45,542 nucleotides of DNA from Butyrivibrio sp. MC2013. Lineage in GTDB: Bacteria > Bacillota > Clostridia > Lachnospirales > Lachnospiraceae. Made by a program: the position numbers and the translations under genes. Below the pieces are notes generated by a model that made no database searches, was not told the origin of the DNA, and saw only the letters and a program-made list of their open reading frames with translations. The stretch lies in the NCBI RefSeq assembly GCF_000424585.1, contig NZ_AUKE01000025.1, positions 1 through 45,542 of the forward strand, written 5' to 3'. Positions within the stretch are counted from its first letter, which is position 1; every line of letters begins with the position of its first letter. This document shows positions 24,078 to 32,783 of the stretch, piece by piece.

Positions 24078-24219
24078 GAGGAGTACATGACTATATATTT
24101 CAAATGAGGGGCCTCACGGCCCGCCGGCACTTGCGGGCATGAAATGGCCGCATAGTACCGCTGCGAGGACGTGTGGAGCGAGAGCGTCCCCGAAATGAAA
24201 ATATAGTCATGTACTCCTC
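24078..24219. repeat. GC-rich inverted-repeat element (142 bp)
   Basis: The left arm (24078-24101, GAGGAGTACATGACTATA...) and the right arm (24197-24219) are inverted copies with one mismatch or bulge. The core between them is far richer in G and C than its flanks and holds three nested stems: GGGCC/GGCCC, GCCCGC/GCGGGC and GGACG/CGTCC. Each arm includes GAGGAG and ATG, so it could begin a short basic peptide on either strand. No known IS or RNA family was recognised. It lies between degV and the DUF1294 gene, both pointing toward it. Confidence 0.75.
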
Positions 24220-24249
24220 ACTTTTTATACTCAGCTCACTGCCGTGTCA

Positions 24250-24540
24250 TCAGAGGAAGGTAAAGTCGGCATACCACACCGCGAAGACTCCCAGTCCTAT
24301 CTGGATCAGGAGTATAAGCGGCATTCCCACTACAAAATACCAGTGCCTGGTCTTGTGACGGAAGATATACATTCCCATGATGCTGCCTATACTGCCACCT
24401 GCCAGGGCGACAAGAAAGAGTGTGGCTTCAGGGATCCTGAAGGATTTGGTCCTGGCTTTTTTCTTGTCGGAGCCCATGAGTATGAGCCCCAGTAAGTTAA
24501 TCACGCCCAGGTAGGTTAGCAATATGGTCAGTGAATTCAA
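24250..24540 (-). CDS. DUF1294 small membrane protein
   Basis: The 96-residue protein has three or four hydrophobic segments (about 5-22, 38-58, 66-92) with a charged loop (GSDKKKARTKSFRIPE) between the first two, and the HKTRHWYF block typical of DUF1294. The likely start is TTG at 24538-24540, preceded on the minus strand by AAGGA with a 9-base gap. It starts 16 bases downstream of the argG stop, so it is cotranscribed with argG. Its function is unknown. Confidence 0.85.
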   Translation of the reverse strand: MNSLTILLTYLGVINLLGLILMGSDKKKARTKSFRIPEATLFLVALAGGSIGSIMGMYIFRHKTRHWYFVVGMPLILLIQIGLGVFAVWYADFTFL

Positions 24541-24556
24541 AGCTGTATGTCCTTTC

Positions 24557-25840
24557 TTATCTTGAAGAAGGTTTGTTGCCTGCTGTCTTTACATTACTCT
24601 TTGTCTGCTTCTTCTTTTTCTCGTCGATCTCAGCCAGCTTCAGAGCCCTTACCTTCAGAGAGAGGCCAAAGAGGTTGATGAATCCGGAAGCGTCCTTGTG
24701 ATCGTACATGTCACCTGTGGTGAAGGAAGCGATACTCTCATTATACAGTGAATAAGGAGAAGTGGTACCGGCTTTTATGATATTGCCCTTATAAAGTTTG
24801 AAATGTACTTCACCTGTTACATACTGCTGAGTGGATTCGATAAATGCTGATATAGCCTCACGAAGAGGTGTAAACCACTTGCCCTCGTATACCAGAGAAG
24901 CCAGCTTGGAGCCCATCTCATTCTTGAGAGCATAAGTATCCCTGTCAAGGATCAACTCTTCCAGCTGCTGGTGAGCCTCATAGAGGATGGTACCACCGGG
25001 AGTCTCGTATACACCACGGCTCTTCATACCTACAACCCTGTTCTCTACTATATCAATGATACCAATACCGTTCTTGGCACCCAGTTCGTTTAAGGTGCGG
25101 ATGATATCAGATACTTTCATCTTCTTGCCGTTTACAGTCTTGGGCACGCCCTTTTCAAAGGTCATGGTCACCTCTGTAGTCTTGTCGGGAGCATCCTGGG
25201 GAGTCACACCCAGTACCAGCATATGCTTGTAGTTGGGTTCTTTGGAAGGATCCTCCAGCTCCAGACCCTCGTGGGAGAGGTGCCAGATGTTACGGTCACG
25301 GCTATAGCTGTTGGAGTGGGAGAAGGGCAGGTTGATACCATGGGATTTGCAATATGCCTCTTCGTCCTCACGTGAGAGAAGTGTCCAGTTGGGATCCCTC
25401 CAGGGTGCAATGATCCTGATTTCGGGAGCCAGAGCCTTGATAGCCAGCTCGAAACGGATCTGGTCGTTACCCTTACCTGTAGCTCCGTGGCAGATAGCAG
25501 TAGCGCCTTCCTTCTTGGCTATGTCTACCAGGCGCTTTGCAATGGCGGGACGCGCCATGGATGTGCCCAGGAGATACTTGTTCTCATATACTGCATGAGC
25601 CTGTACGCAGGGTACTACGTAATTATCACAGAAATCATCGGTGATATCTTCTATATATAACTTGGCTGCTCCGCTGGCCTTGGCTCTTTCTTCCAGACCA
25701 TCCAGCTCGTTGCCCTGTCCGCAGTCTGCACATACACATACAACATCATAATCGTAGGTTTCCTTCAGCCAGGGGATGATTGCTGTAGTATCAAGTCCGC
25801 CTGAATAAGCCAGAACAACCTTTTCCTTTTTATTATTCAT
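24557..25840 (-). CDS. argG: Argininosuccinate synthase
   Basis: ArgG joins citrulline and aspartate with ATP in the penultimate step of arginine synthesis. The PP-loop is AYSGGLDT (about 11-18). DQIRFELA, PWRDPNWTLLSRE and the NGIGIIDIVENR block are family hallmarks. The 427 residues exceed the usual 400-410 because of a Lys-rich tail (KKKKQTKSNVKT). AAGGAGGT lies 8 bases before the ATG on the minus strand, a near-perfect ribosome site. It is divergent from the argC operon and shares its control region. Confidence 0.97.
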   Translation of the reverse strand: MNNKKEKVVLAYSGGLDTTAIIPWLKETYDYDVVCVCADCGQGNELDGLEERAKASGAAKLYIEDITDDFCDNYVVPCVQAHAVYENKYLLGTSMARPAIAKRLVDIAKKEGATAICHGATGKGNDQIRFELAIKALAPEIRIIAPWRDPNWTLLSREDEEAYCKSHGINLPFSHSNSYSRDRNIWHLSHEGLELEDPSKEPNYKHMLVLGVTPQDAPDKTTEVTMTFEKGVPKTVNGKKMKVSDIIRTLNELGAKNGIGIIDIVENRVVGMKSRGVYETPGGTILYEAHQQLEELILDRDTYALKNEMGSKLASLVYEGKWFTPLREAISAFIESTQQYVTGEVHFKLYKGNIIKAGTTSPYSLYNESIASFTTGDMYDHKDASGFINLFGLSLKVRALKLAEIDEKKKKQTKSNVKTAGNKPSSR

Positions 25841-25894
25841 ATCTGTAAACCTCCTTGATGAATTATCATCTTGCGTATCCGAAATCTAGATTTG

Positions 25895-25923
25895 AATATA
25901 CACCTGTATTTTTTAAAATGCAA
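25895..25923 (-). promoter_or_regulatory. argG promoter
   Basis: On the minus strand TTGCAT (25918-25923) and TATATT (25895-25900) are separated by 17 bases, 55 bases upstream of argG. Confidence 0.6.
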
Positions 25924-25931
25924 TAGGAAAA

Positions 25932-25976
25932 TGTATAAATATTTGCCATTATTTTATAAAAATGCATATTTATAAA
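25932..25976. promoter_or_regulatory. Candidate ArgR boxes
   Basis: TGTATAAATATTTG (25932-25945) and TGCATATTTATAAA (25963-25976) partly match the ARG box pattern TGAATWWWWATTCA. They sit between the back-to-back argG and argC promoters, where an arginine repressor would block both. The match is partial and the region is AT-rich, so it is tentative. Confidence 0.35.
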
Positions 25977-25984
25977 AATAATAC

Positions 25985-26013
25985 TTGCATAATCCAAATA
26001 ATAGACTTATACT
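25985..26013 (+). promoter_or_regulatory. argC promoter, distal
   Basis: TTGCAT (25985-25990) and TATACT (26008-26013) are 17 bases apart, followed by a 150-base leader. Confidence 0.55.
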
Positions 26014-26045
26014 TATGCAAAATCACATTTATATGTAATGGGTAA

Positions 26046-26091
26046 GATCCGCATCAAATTTATATAGCATTCTTCATTTGATCTGTGGATC
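26046..26091 (+). promoter_or_regulatory. Inverted repeat between the two argC promoters
   Basis: GATCC (26046-26050) pairs with GGATC (26087-26091), and ATCAAAT (26053-26059) with ATTTGAT (26076-26082). It ends one base before the -35 of the proximal promoter. It may be an operator or a leader structure in the long transcript; it lacks a T-run. Confidence 0.45.
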
Positions 26092-26092
26092 A

Positions 26093-26120
26093 TTGATTAT
26101 CTTTTTATCTATAGTATGAT
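26093..26120 (+). promoter_or_regulatory. argC promoter, proximal
   Basis: TTGATT (26093-26098) and TATGAT (26115-26120) are 16 bases apart, 49 bases before argC. Confidence 0.5.
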
Positions 26121-26169
26121 TATACTGATTTAAAGTAAATACAGCGAAAGATTCGCCGCGGAGGTTTTT

Positions 26170-27222
26170 ATGATCAAAGTTGGAATAATAGGTGCTACCG
26201 GTTATGCCGGAGCAGAGATAGTCAGAATACTGATGGGACACCCTCAGGCAGAGATAGTATGGTACGGATCCAGATCTTTTGCCGGAGATAAATATGAGTC
26301 TATATATAGGAACATGTTCAAGATAGTGGATGCAAAGTGCATGGATGAAGATATGGACAAACTATCCGGTGAGGCAGATGTGATCTTCACAGCTACTCCT
26401 CAGGGCCTTTGTGCATCCCTTGTAAATGAGGAAATATTATCAAAGGTCAAGATCATAGATCTGTCAGCGGACTTTAGATTAAAGGATGTAGCTGTTTATG
26501 AAGAATGGTACAAGCTGGAGCACAAGGCACCTTCCTATATAGAGGAAGCTGTATACGGACTGTGCGAGATCAATAGAAAGGATATAGCAGGTGCCAGGAT
26601 CGTAGCTAATCCGGGCTGCTATACCACCTGCTCCATACTGACAGCATATCCCCTGGTCAAAGAGGGACTCATAGACGTTGACAGCCTGATCATAGATGCC
26701 ATGAGCGGTGTATCAGGAGCCGGAAGAGGAGCCAAGGTGGCCAACCTCTACTGCGAAGTAAATGAGAGCGCAAAGCCTTACGGAGTTGCAAATCACAGGC
26801 ACACTCCGGAAATTGAAGAGCAGCTTGGATATGCTGCAGGCAGAAAGCTCCTGCTTAATTTCACACCTCACCTGGTGCCCATGAACAGAGGTATCCTGGT
26901 GACAGAATATGCAAAGCTGACCAGTAAGGACGGAGTGCTTCCTACATACGAAGAAATAGCTGCTGTTTATGAGAAGTATTATAAGGATGAGCATTTCATA
27001 AGGCTCCTTAACAAGGGAGAGTATCCTGAGACCAGATGGGTGGAGACTTCCAACTATGTAGATATAGGCTTTGAGATTGATAGGAGAACAGGCAGGATCA
27101 TCATGATGGGAGCCCTGGACAATCTGGTCAAGGGCGCAGCAGGGCAGGCTGTACAGAACATGAATATCCTCTTTGGTCTTCCTGAGAATACAGGCCTTGA
27201 CCTTGTGCCTGCTTTCCCCTGA
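26170..27222 (+). CDS. argC: N-acetyl-gamma-glutamyl-phosphate reductase
   Basis: ArgC reduces N-acetylglutamyl phosphate with NADPH to the semialdehyde. GATGYAGAEIVRIL is the nucleotide-binding loop, ANPGCYTT carries the catalytic Cys, and NHRHTPEIEE carries the conserved His. The 350-residue length is normal for the family. GGAGG lies 5 bases before the ATG. It opens the rightward arginine operon. Confidence 0.97.
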   Translation: MIKVGIIGATGYAGAEIVRILMGHPQAEIVWYGSRSFAGDKYESIYRNMFKIVDAKCMDEDMDKLSGEADVIFTATPQGLCASLVNEEILSKVKIIDLSADFRLKDVAVYEEWYKLEHKAPSYIEEAVYGLCEINRKDIAGARIVANPGCYTTCSILTAYPLVKEGLIDVDSLIIDAMSGVSGAGRGAKVANLYCEVNESAKPYGVANHRHTPEIEEQLGYAAGRKLLLNFTPHLVPMNRGILVTEYAKLTSKDGVLPTYEEIAAVYEKYYKDEHFIRLLNKGEYPETRWVETSNYVDIGFEIDRRTGRIIMMGALDNLVKGAAGQAVQNMNILFGLPENTGLDLVPAFP

Positions 27223-27312
27223 TAAATAAAAAGACCTGCAGAGAGACTGTCAGGTCCTGGATAATAGGGCTATGCCATTTGGGCAAATAATAATTGGAAA
27301 TCTGGTGGACAA

Positions 27313-27756
27313 ATGATAAGGGTAATGACTATAGATGATTATGAAGGAGTATACAAGCTCTGGATGTCCATTAAGGGCTTTGGCATCAGGAGCATAGATG
27401 ACTCCAGGGCAGGGATAGAGAAATTCCTAAGGAGAAATCCAAATACATGCTGCGTATGCGAAGAGGATGGAGAGATAGTGGGAGCAATCCTCTGCGGCCA
27501 TGATGGGAGGAGGGCATGCTTTTACCACGTATGCGTACGTGCCGATCATAGAAGAAGACATATCGGACAGCACATGGTGGACTTTTGCCTGGACAGGCTC
27601 AGAGAGGAAGAGATCTGCAAGGTTGCCCTTAATGCTTTTGTGACAAATGAAGGAGGCAATGCTTTCTGGCAGAAGATGGGCTGGGTGCTTAGAAGCGATA
27701 TGAATTATTACGATCATCCTATCAATGAAGATAATCTGACAGTGTTCAATATTTAA
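27313..27756 (+). CDS. GNAT-family N-acetyltransferase in the arginine operon
   Basis: The 147-residue protein shows the acetyl-CoA fold: EIVGAILCGHDGRRACFYHVCV forms strands 4 and 5 in outline, followed by the R/QxxGxG/A-type loop RRRHIGQHMVDF and the NEGGNAFWQKMGW block at the C-terminus. Its substrate is unknown. The position between argC and argJ suggests an amino-acid or acetylglutamate role, but ArgJ already provides glutamate acetylation. GGTGG lies before the ATG. The stop is 22 bases before the argJ start. Confidence 0.85.
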   Translation: MIRVMTIDDYEGVYKLWMSIKGFGIRSIDDSRAGIEKFLRRNPNTCCVCEEDGEIVGAILCGHDGRRACFYHVCVRADHRRRHIGQHMVDFCLDRLREEEICKVALNAFVTNEGGNAFWQKMGWVLRSDMNYYDHPINEDNLTVFNI

Positions 27757-27778
27757 GGTAGGCTTGGAGGTGCTGATC

Positions 27779-29008
27779 ATGAGTATGGAGATAATAAAGG
27801 GCGGAGTTACCGCTCCTAAAGGTTTTAAGGCGGCAAGCTGCGCGGCTGGCATCAAGTATCAGGGAAGGACTGATATGGCTATGCTGGTCAGCGATGTACC
27901 TTGTAAGGCTGCAGCAACATTTACTTCCAATAAGGTCAAAGCTGCATGCGTTATGTGGGACAAATATATCGTGGATGCAGGCAGGGACCTGCAGGCTGTA
28001 GTCATCAATTCCGGCATAGCCAATGCCTGTACCGGAGAAGAGGGCTACAAGGCATGCAGAGTGACAGCTGAGGCTGTGGAAAAGAATCTGTCTATAGCCA
28101 GTGACAGCGTAGCTGTGGCTTCCACAGGCGTCATTGGTATGCAGCTGCCTCTTGATAAGCTATCTGCAGGTGTTGATGCTATGTCAGGGACTCTTGACTC
28201 CTCAATAGAAGCAGGCACTGCAGCATCCAAAGCTATCATGACTACAGATACAGTAAACAAGGAGCTGGCTGTGACCTTTAGCGTAGGCGGAAAAAAGGCT
28301 ACTCTGGGTGGCATGAGCAAGGGCTCAGGCATGATCCATCCCAATATGTGCACCATGCTGGCCTTCCTTACAACTGATGTGGATATAGACAGGGAGCTTA
28401 TGCAGGAAGCTCTCAGGGAAGTGGTAAATGATACCTTTAATATGATCACGGTGGATGGCGATACATCAACCAATGATACTCTGATACTTATGGCAAGCGG
28501 CCTTGCAGGAAATGACTGCATTAGGGACAAGGACGAGGATTACGAGAGCTTTGTAAGTGCTCTCAGATTCCTCTGCAGAGAGCTGGCTATGAAGATGGCA
28601 GGAGACGGCGAAGGCGCTACCAAGCTCTTCGAAGCCAGGATAGAAGGAGCAAGGACCAAAGAGGATGCCAGAAAGATGGCAAGAGCTATAGTGGGCTCCA
28701 ATCTTTCCAAGGCTGCTATTTATGGCTGCGATGCCAACTTTGGCAGATTCCTCTGCGCTATGGGCTATTCGGGAGCAGACTTTAATCAGAATGATGTTGT
28801 TATGTACTTTGAGAGCGCAGCCGGCAGGATAGATGTTTTTGATAAAGGCTGTCCCCTTGCCTTTGATGAAGATAAGGCAGTAGAGGTGTTAAAGCAAAAG
28901 AAGGTGACTGTGGTTGCCATGATGAATGAAGGAACAGAGAGCGCTGAGGCCTGGGGCTGCGATCTGACCTATGATTATGTGAAGATCAATGCTGATTACA
29001 GGAGCTGA
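27779..29008 (+). CDS. argJ: Bifunctional glutamate N-acetyltransferase / amino-acid acetyltransferase
   Basis: ArgJ transfers acetyl from N-acetylornithine to glutamate, so acetyl groups recycle. The protein is self-cleaved at the conserved Thr in NMCTMLAFLTTD into two chains. TGVIGMQLP and GNDTLILMASG-type blocks are present (here VDGDTSTNDTLILMASG), as is the ATKLFEA motif. The ATG at 27779 is chosen because GGAGG (27766-27770) lies 8 bases upstream; a TTG at 27764 would start inside that site. The 409-residue length is typical. Confidence 0.96.
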   Translation: MSMEIIKGGVTAPKGFKAASCAAGIKYQGRTDMAMLVSDVPCKAAATFTSNKVKAACVMWDKYIVDAGRDLQAVVINSGIANACTGEEGYKACRVTAEAVEKNLSIASDSVAVASTGVIGMQLPLDKLSAGVDAMSGTLDSSIEAGTAASKAIMTTDTVNKELAVTFSVGGKKATLGGMSKGSGMIHPNMCTMLAFLTTDVDIDRELMQEALREVVNDTFNMITVDGDTSTNDTLILMASGLAGNDCIRDKDEDYESFVSALRFLCRELAMKMAGDGEGATKLFEARIEGARTKEDARKMARAIVGSNLSKAAIYGCDANFGRFLCAMGYSGADFNQNDVVMYFESAAGRIDVFDKGCPLAFDEDKAVEVLKQKKVTVVAMMNEGTESAEAWGCDLTYDYVKINADYRS

Positions 29009-29085
29009 CAGTAGGCGGCTCTCGTGACCTTTTGATAAGAGCGTGACTGATCGGTCACGATGCTATATATGGAGGAGATAAGGTA

Positions 29086-29964
29086 ATGGATAAAGATATG
29101 CAGGATGTGATGAGGAAGGCAGAGGTGCTTGTAGAGGCTCTTCCTTATATCCAGAAGTTCAATAAGAAGATAATCGTAGTAAAATACGGCGGATCTGCCA
29201 TGAGCAACAGCGATCTGCAAAGGAGTGTCATACAGGATGTGACACTGCTCAAGCTGGTAGGCTTTAAGCCTATCATCGTGCACGGCGGCGGCAAGGCTAT
29301 CAGCAGCTGGGTATCCAAGGTGGGCAAGGAGGCCAGCTTCATCAATGGCCTTAGGGTCACCGACAGTGAGACTATGGAGATAGCAGAGATGGTGCTGGGC
29401 CGTGTGGGCAAGGAGCTGGTGACCATGGTCCAGGAGCTGGGAGTCAAGGCTATCAGTATCAGCGGCAAGGATTCAGGCATGCTCCATGTGCAAAAGAAGT
29501 ATTCAGATGGTCAGGATATAGGCTTTGTGGGTGATATCGACAGAGTGGATCCTTCTGTGCTTAATGACCTTATGGACAATGATTATCTGCCCATAGTAGC
29601 TCCCATTGGACTTGATGATGATTTTAATACCTATAATATCAACGCAGATGATGCTGCCTGCGCTATTGCCAAGGCTGTAGGAGCAGAGAAGCTTGCTTTC
29701 CTTACAGATATTGAAGGTGTATACAGGGATATCAATGACAAGTCTTCATTTATCAGCCGCATGACCTGCAGCGAAGCAGAAGCGCTGATAGATTCCGGCC
29801 TTATCGGAGGCGGCATGCTTCCTAAGCTTGGCAACTGCGTAAAGGCTGTTAAGGACGGAGTCAGAAAGGTCCATATCCTGGATGGCAGGATCGCTCATTG
29901 TCTGTTATTGGAGATCTTTACCAACAGAGGTATCGGAACTGTATTTGAAGCAGATGAGGATTAA
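29086..29964 (+). CDS. argB: Acetylglutamate kinase
   Basis: ArgB phosphorylates N-acetylglutamate. VVKYGGSAM and [10 protein letters not shown] are the phosphate-binding glycine motifs, and NGLRVTD and the GGMLPKL block are substrate contacts. The 292-residue length fits the arginine-sensitive type. The N-terminal helix ([19 protein letters not shown]), longer than in the E. coli enzyme, occurs in feedback-inhibited ArgB; inhibition by arginine is therefore likely. A GGAGGAGATAAGG site precedes the ATG. Confidence 0.96.
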   Translation: MDKDMQDVMRKAEVLVEALPYIQKFNKKIIVVKYGGSAMSNSDLQRSVIQDVTLLKLVGFKPIIVHGGGKAISSWVSKVGKEASFINGLRVTDSETMEIAEMVLGRVGKELVTMVQELGVKAISISGKDSGMLHVQKKYSDGQDIGFVGDIDRVDPSVLNDLMDNDYLPIVAPIGLDDDFNTYNINADDAACAIAKAVGAEKLAFLTDIEGVYRDINDKSSFISRMTCSEAEALIDSGLIGGGMLPKLGNCVKAVKDGVRKVHILDGRIAHCLLLEIFTNRGIGTVFEADED

Positions 29965-29980
29965 GGGAGGTTTTATAGAT

Positions 29981-31177
29981 ATGGAAGACAAGATGCAGGT
30001 GCTGATAGATGGTGCTGAACGCGACCTTCTCCACACATACAATCGTTACCAGATAGTGCTTGATAAGGGTGAGGGAGTATCTCTCTATGATATAAACGGC
30101 AAGAGATATCTGGATTTTGCTTCCGGAATAGGAGTATTTGCTCTGGGCTATGGGGTAAAAGAGTATAATGATGCCCTTAAGGCTCAGATAGACAAGCTGA
30201 TCCACACCTCCAATCTCTTTTACAATCTTCCTGCCATAGATGCAGCCAGGAAGCTTAAAAGGGCCAGCGGCATGGACAGGGTATTTTTTACCAATTCAGG
30301 CGCTGAAGCTGTGGAAGGTGCTCTCAAGGCAGCCAGGAAATATGCATTTCTGGGGGATGGAAGAACAGATCATGAGATCATAGCCATGGAACATTCATTT
30401 CATGGCAGGACCTTCGGCGCTCTGTCTGTAACAGGCAAAGCAGCATACAGGGAACCTTTCGAGCCCATGATAGGCCATGTGAAGTTTGCACAGCTCAATG
30501 ACCTGGACTCTGTAATGGCACAGCTTAGTGATAAGACCTGCGCTATCATCCTGGAGACTGTACAGGGCGAAGGCGGTATATATCCCGTTGAGGAAGGTTT
30601 TATCAAGGCTATCAGACAGCTCTGTGATGAAAGGGATATACTCCTGATCCTGGATGAGATCCAGTGCGGTATGGGCAGGAGCGGATATATGTACGCCTGG
30701 CAGAAGTACGGTGTAAAGCCTGATATCATGACATCTGCCAAGGCTCTGGGCTGCGGAGTGCCTGTAGGAGCCTTTATGATGACAGAGAAGGTGGCCTCTT
30801 CTTCACTTGTTGCAGGAGACCATGGTACTACCTATGGCGGCAACCCTTTGGCCTGTGCTGCAGTATCCAAGGTACTTGATTTATTTGAGTCAGAACATAT
30901 AATAGACAATGTGAAACTTGTCGCTCCTTATCTGGAGGAGAAGCTTGACACTCTGGCGGCAAAGCATGACTGTGTCAAAGGCAGAAGAGGTTTGGGCCTT
31001 ATGCAGGGACTGGTCCTTGACAGACCCGCAGCACCTGTAATCAAGGCTGCTCTTGACAGAGGCTTGATCCTTATAAGTGCCGGCAGTGATATTATCAGAT
31101 TTGTTCCTCCCCTTGTTATCAGCAAGGATGATGTTGATGAGATGATCTCTATTTTGGATGAATCATTATCTCTTTGA
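29981..31177 (+). CDS. argD: Acetylornithine aminotransferase
   Basis: ArgD makes N-acetylornithine using glutamate and pyridoxal phosphate. The PLP lysine is in TSAKALGCG; NSGAEAVEGA, SFHGRTFGAL and LDEIQCGMGRSG are class III aminotransferase motifs. The start at 29981 has GGGAGG (29965-29970) 10 bases upstream; an upstream in-frame start at 29882 would lie inside argB. A second Met four codons later is possible. The length of 398 residues is normal. It ends the visible arg operon; no argF or argH is present in the window. Confidence 0.96.
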   Translation: MEDKMQVLIDGAERDLLHTYNRYQIVLDKGEGVSLYDINGKRYLDFASGIGVFALGYGVKEYNDALKAQIDKLIHTSNLFYNLPAIDAARKLKRASGMDRVFFTNSGAEAVEGALKAARKYAFLGDGRTDHEIIAMEHSFHGRTFGALSVTGKAAYREPFEPMIGHVKFAQLNDLDSVMAQLSDKTCAIILETVQGEGGIYPVEEGFIKAIRQLCDERDILLILDEIQCGMGRSGYMYAWQKYGVKPDIMTSAKALGCGVPVGAFMMTEKVASSSLVAGDHGTTYGGNPLACAAVSKVLDLFESEHIIDNVKLVAPYLEEKLDTLAAKHDCVKGRRGLGLMQGLVLDRPAAPVIKAALDRGLILISAGSDIIRFVPPLVISKDDVDEMISILDESLSL

Positions 31178-31224
31178 TGGGGCGGACTTTGATCTGTAGA
31201 TAAACCATTGGAGAGTTGTATTAT

Positions 31225-32697
31225 ATGAGAATCGGCAATCGTATTAGGGCTATACTGTCTCTTGTCCTGATCCTGGCAGTAATGATGTTGTATGCGGACA
31301 GGGTATCTTATGATAAAGAAGCTACAGGCGCAAAGTTCTGGGAAGGAGAAAAGACAGTAGTCAAGCTCTGGTACGATGATGATGCTCTGACTCCATATCT
31401 TCTTCATGAGGCTCTTAAATATAATTCATCACACAGGCGTGTGAGGATGGTACCTACTCTGGTAGCTGCAGACGGTTATCTTGAAGCGATCTCTGCTGCC
31501 TCTGCCCAGGGCGAGGACTATCCTGATCTCTTTGTGCTTACCAACGATGCGCTGGAAAAGGCGTATCTGGCAGGCCTTGCCATATCTGTTCCCGATCATA
31601 ACAGTATAGTCTTTTTCAGATATCCCACTGCAGCGCTTAATTCAGTTATCTATAAGGGTGATATCATAGCTTATCCCTGGTATTTTGAGACCAGTGCCCT
31701 TCTCTATAACAAGACCTATCTTAAGGATGCAGCCAGAGACAGCGTGGAAAATGAGAAGCTCCTGGCTGACATAGAAGCAAACGGTGAAGGCCCCTCCCAG
31801 GGAGAAGAGGAAAATGTTGAAGCGGCTTCTGTGGAAGTCACTGATGAAGAGGTGAATGCGAAGCTTGAAGAGATGCTTCCCACTTCCATATCCGATATCA
31901 TCAAATTTGCTGAGAATTATAATGCTCCTGAGACTGTGGAATCTGTATTTAAATGGGACGTTTCGGATATTTTCTATAACTATTTTATGCTGGGCAATTA
32001 TCTGAACCTGGGCGGCAGTGCAGGAGACGATCCCGGACAGTGCGATATATATAACAAAGATACAATTGCATGTATGATGCTCTATCAGCAGCTGGGCCAG
32101 TTCTTTGCTATAGACTCTGCAGAGTCTGATTATGCTGATACACTTCAGGATTTCCTGGACGGCAAGACTGTATTTACCCTGGCTACCACAGACTGCATGG
32201 CTGCCATCAAGGCTGCCAGACAGGAAGGTAATGCTGAGTTTGAGATAGGTGTTATCCCTGTTCCTGCCATCAATGATGACTATCAGACCAGGACTATGTC
32301 TGTGACCAGATGTATTGCTATTAATGGCTATAGCGAAAACATTGATGAAGCGGGTGCTGTAGCCAAGTGGCTCACATGTCTCACAGATGATGATTTCTAT
32401 CAGATGACGGACAAGGTATCTGCCAATAAGAGAGTTGAATTCCAGGATGCCAGGAGGAGCAGCTTCCTTGAAGCCTATGAGACATCAGTCCCTATGCCCA
32501 AGATGATAGGTACTTCCAGCTTCTGGATGCAGATGGAGATCGCACTTGAGAAGATATGGAACGGTGCAGATCCCGGAGAAGTATTAAAGGGCGTAGATGA
32601 GGTGGTTGAATACCAGCTGAGGGGCAAAGAAGTGACTTTAGACCCCATAGTTTTTAATGAAAAAGTGTCGCTCTTGGGGGATGTGGAAGACAACTAA
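31225..32697 (+). CDS. Extracellular solute-binding protein, membrane-anchored
   Basis: The 490-residue protein has an N-terminal membrane segment (about 8-24) without a lipobox Cys, then a two-lobed fold like carbohydrate-binding family 1 proteins: FEGN-like patterns are absent, but YPWYFETSALLYNKTYL (about 150-166) is the typical hinge-proximal motif. An acidic, low-complexity insertion (about 183-217, many Glu) interrupts the middle lobe. No ABC permease or ATPase gene is adjacent, so the partner is unknown. The ATG at 31225 is preceded by GGAGAG. The downstream neighbour is comEA. Confidence 0.8.
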   Translation: MRIGNRIRAILSLVLILAVMMLYADRVSYDKEATGAKFWEGEKTVVKLWYDDDALTPYLLHEALKYNSSHRRVRMVPTLVAADGYLEAISAASAQGEDYPDLFVLTNDALEKAYLAGLAISVPDHNSIVFFRYPTAALNSVIYKGDIIAYPWYFETSALLYNKTYLKDAARDSVENEKLLADIEANGEGPSQGEEENVEAASVEVTDEEVNAKLEEMLPTSISDIIKFAENYNAPETVESVFKWDVSDIFYNYFMLGNYLNLGGSAGDDPGQCDIYNKDTIACMMLYQQLGQFFAIDSAESDYADTLQDFLDGKTVFTLATTDCMAAIKAARQEGNAEFEIGVIPVPAINDDYQTRTMSVTRCIAINGYSENIDEAGAVAKWLTCLTDDDFYQMTDKVSANKRVEFQDARRSSFLEAYETSVPMPKMIGTSSFWMQMEIALEKIWNGADPGEVLKGVDEVVEYQLRGKEVTLDPIVFNEKVSLLGDVEDN

Positions 32698-32739
32698 GGG
32701 TTAGCTACTTGAAAGCTTTTGCTTTTTAGCATAGAATAG

Positions 32740-32783
32740 ATTTTGCATGGCGGGACCCTCCACATGGAGGTTACATGCAAAAT
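32740..32783 (+). promoter_or_regulatory. Leader hairpin hiding the comEA ribosome site and start codon
   Basis: A 10-bp outer stem (32740-32749 with 32774-32783) contains the comEA ATG (32775-32777). Inside it CCTCC (32757-32761) pairs with GGAGG (32766-32770), the ribosome binding site, around an ACAT loop. Both translation-start signals would be base-paired in this fold. All pairs in both stems are Watson-Crick. Confidence 0.8.

Noticed and set aside
24101..24219. Arg-rich peptide of about 36 codons on the minus strand
   Set aside because: It starts at an arm of the inverted-repeat element and is read through its GC-rich stems; composition explains the Arg content, and it is kept only as part of the element.
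27230..27260. Terminator between argC and the GNAT gene
   Set aside because: GACCTG/CAGGTC can pair but there is no T-run, so read-through into the operon is expected.
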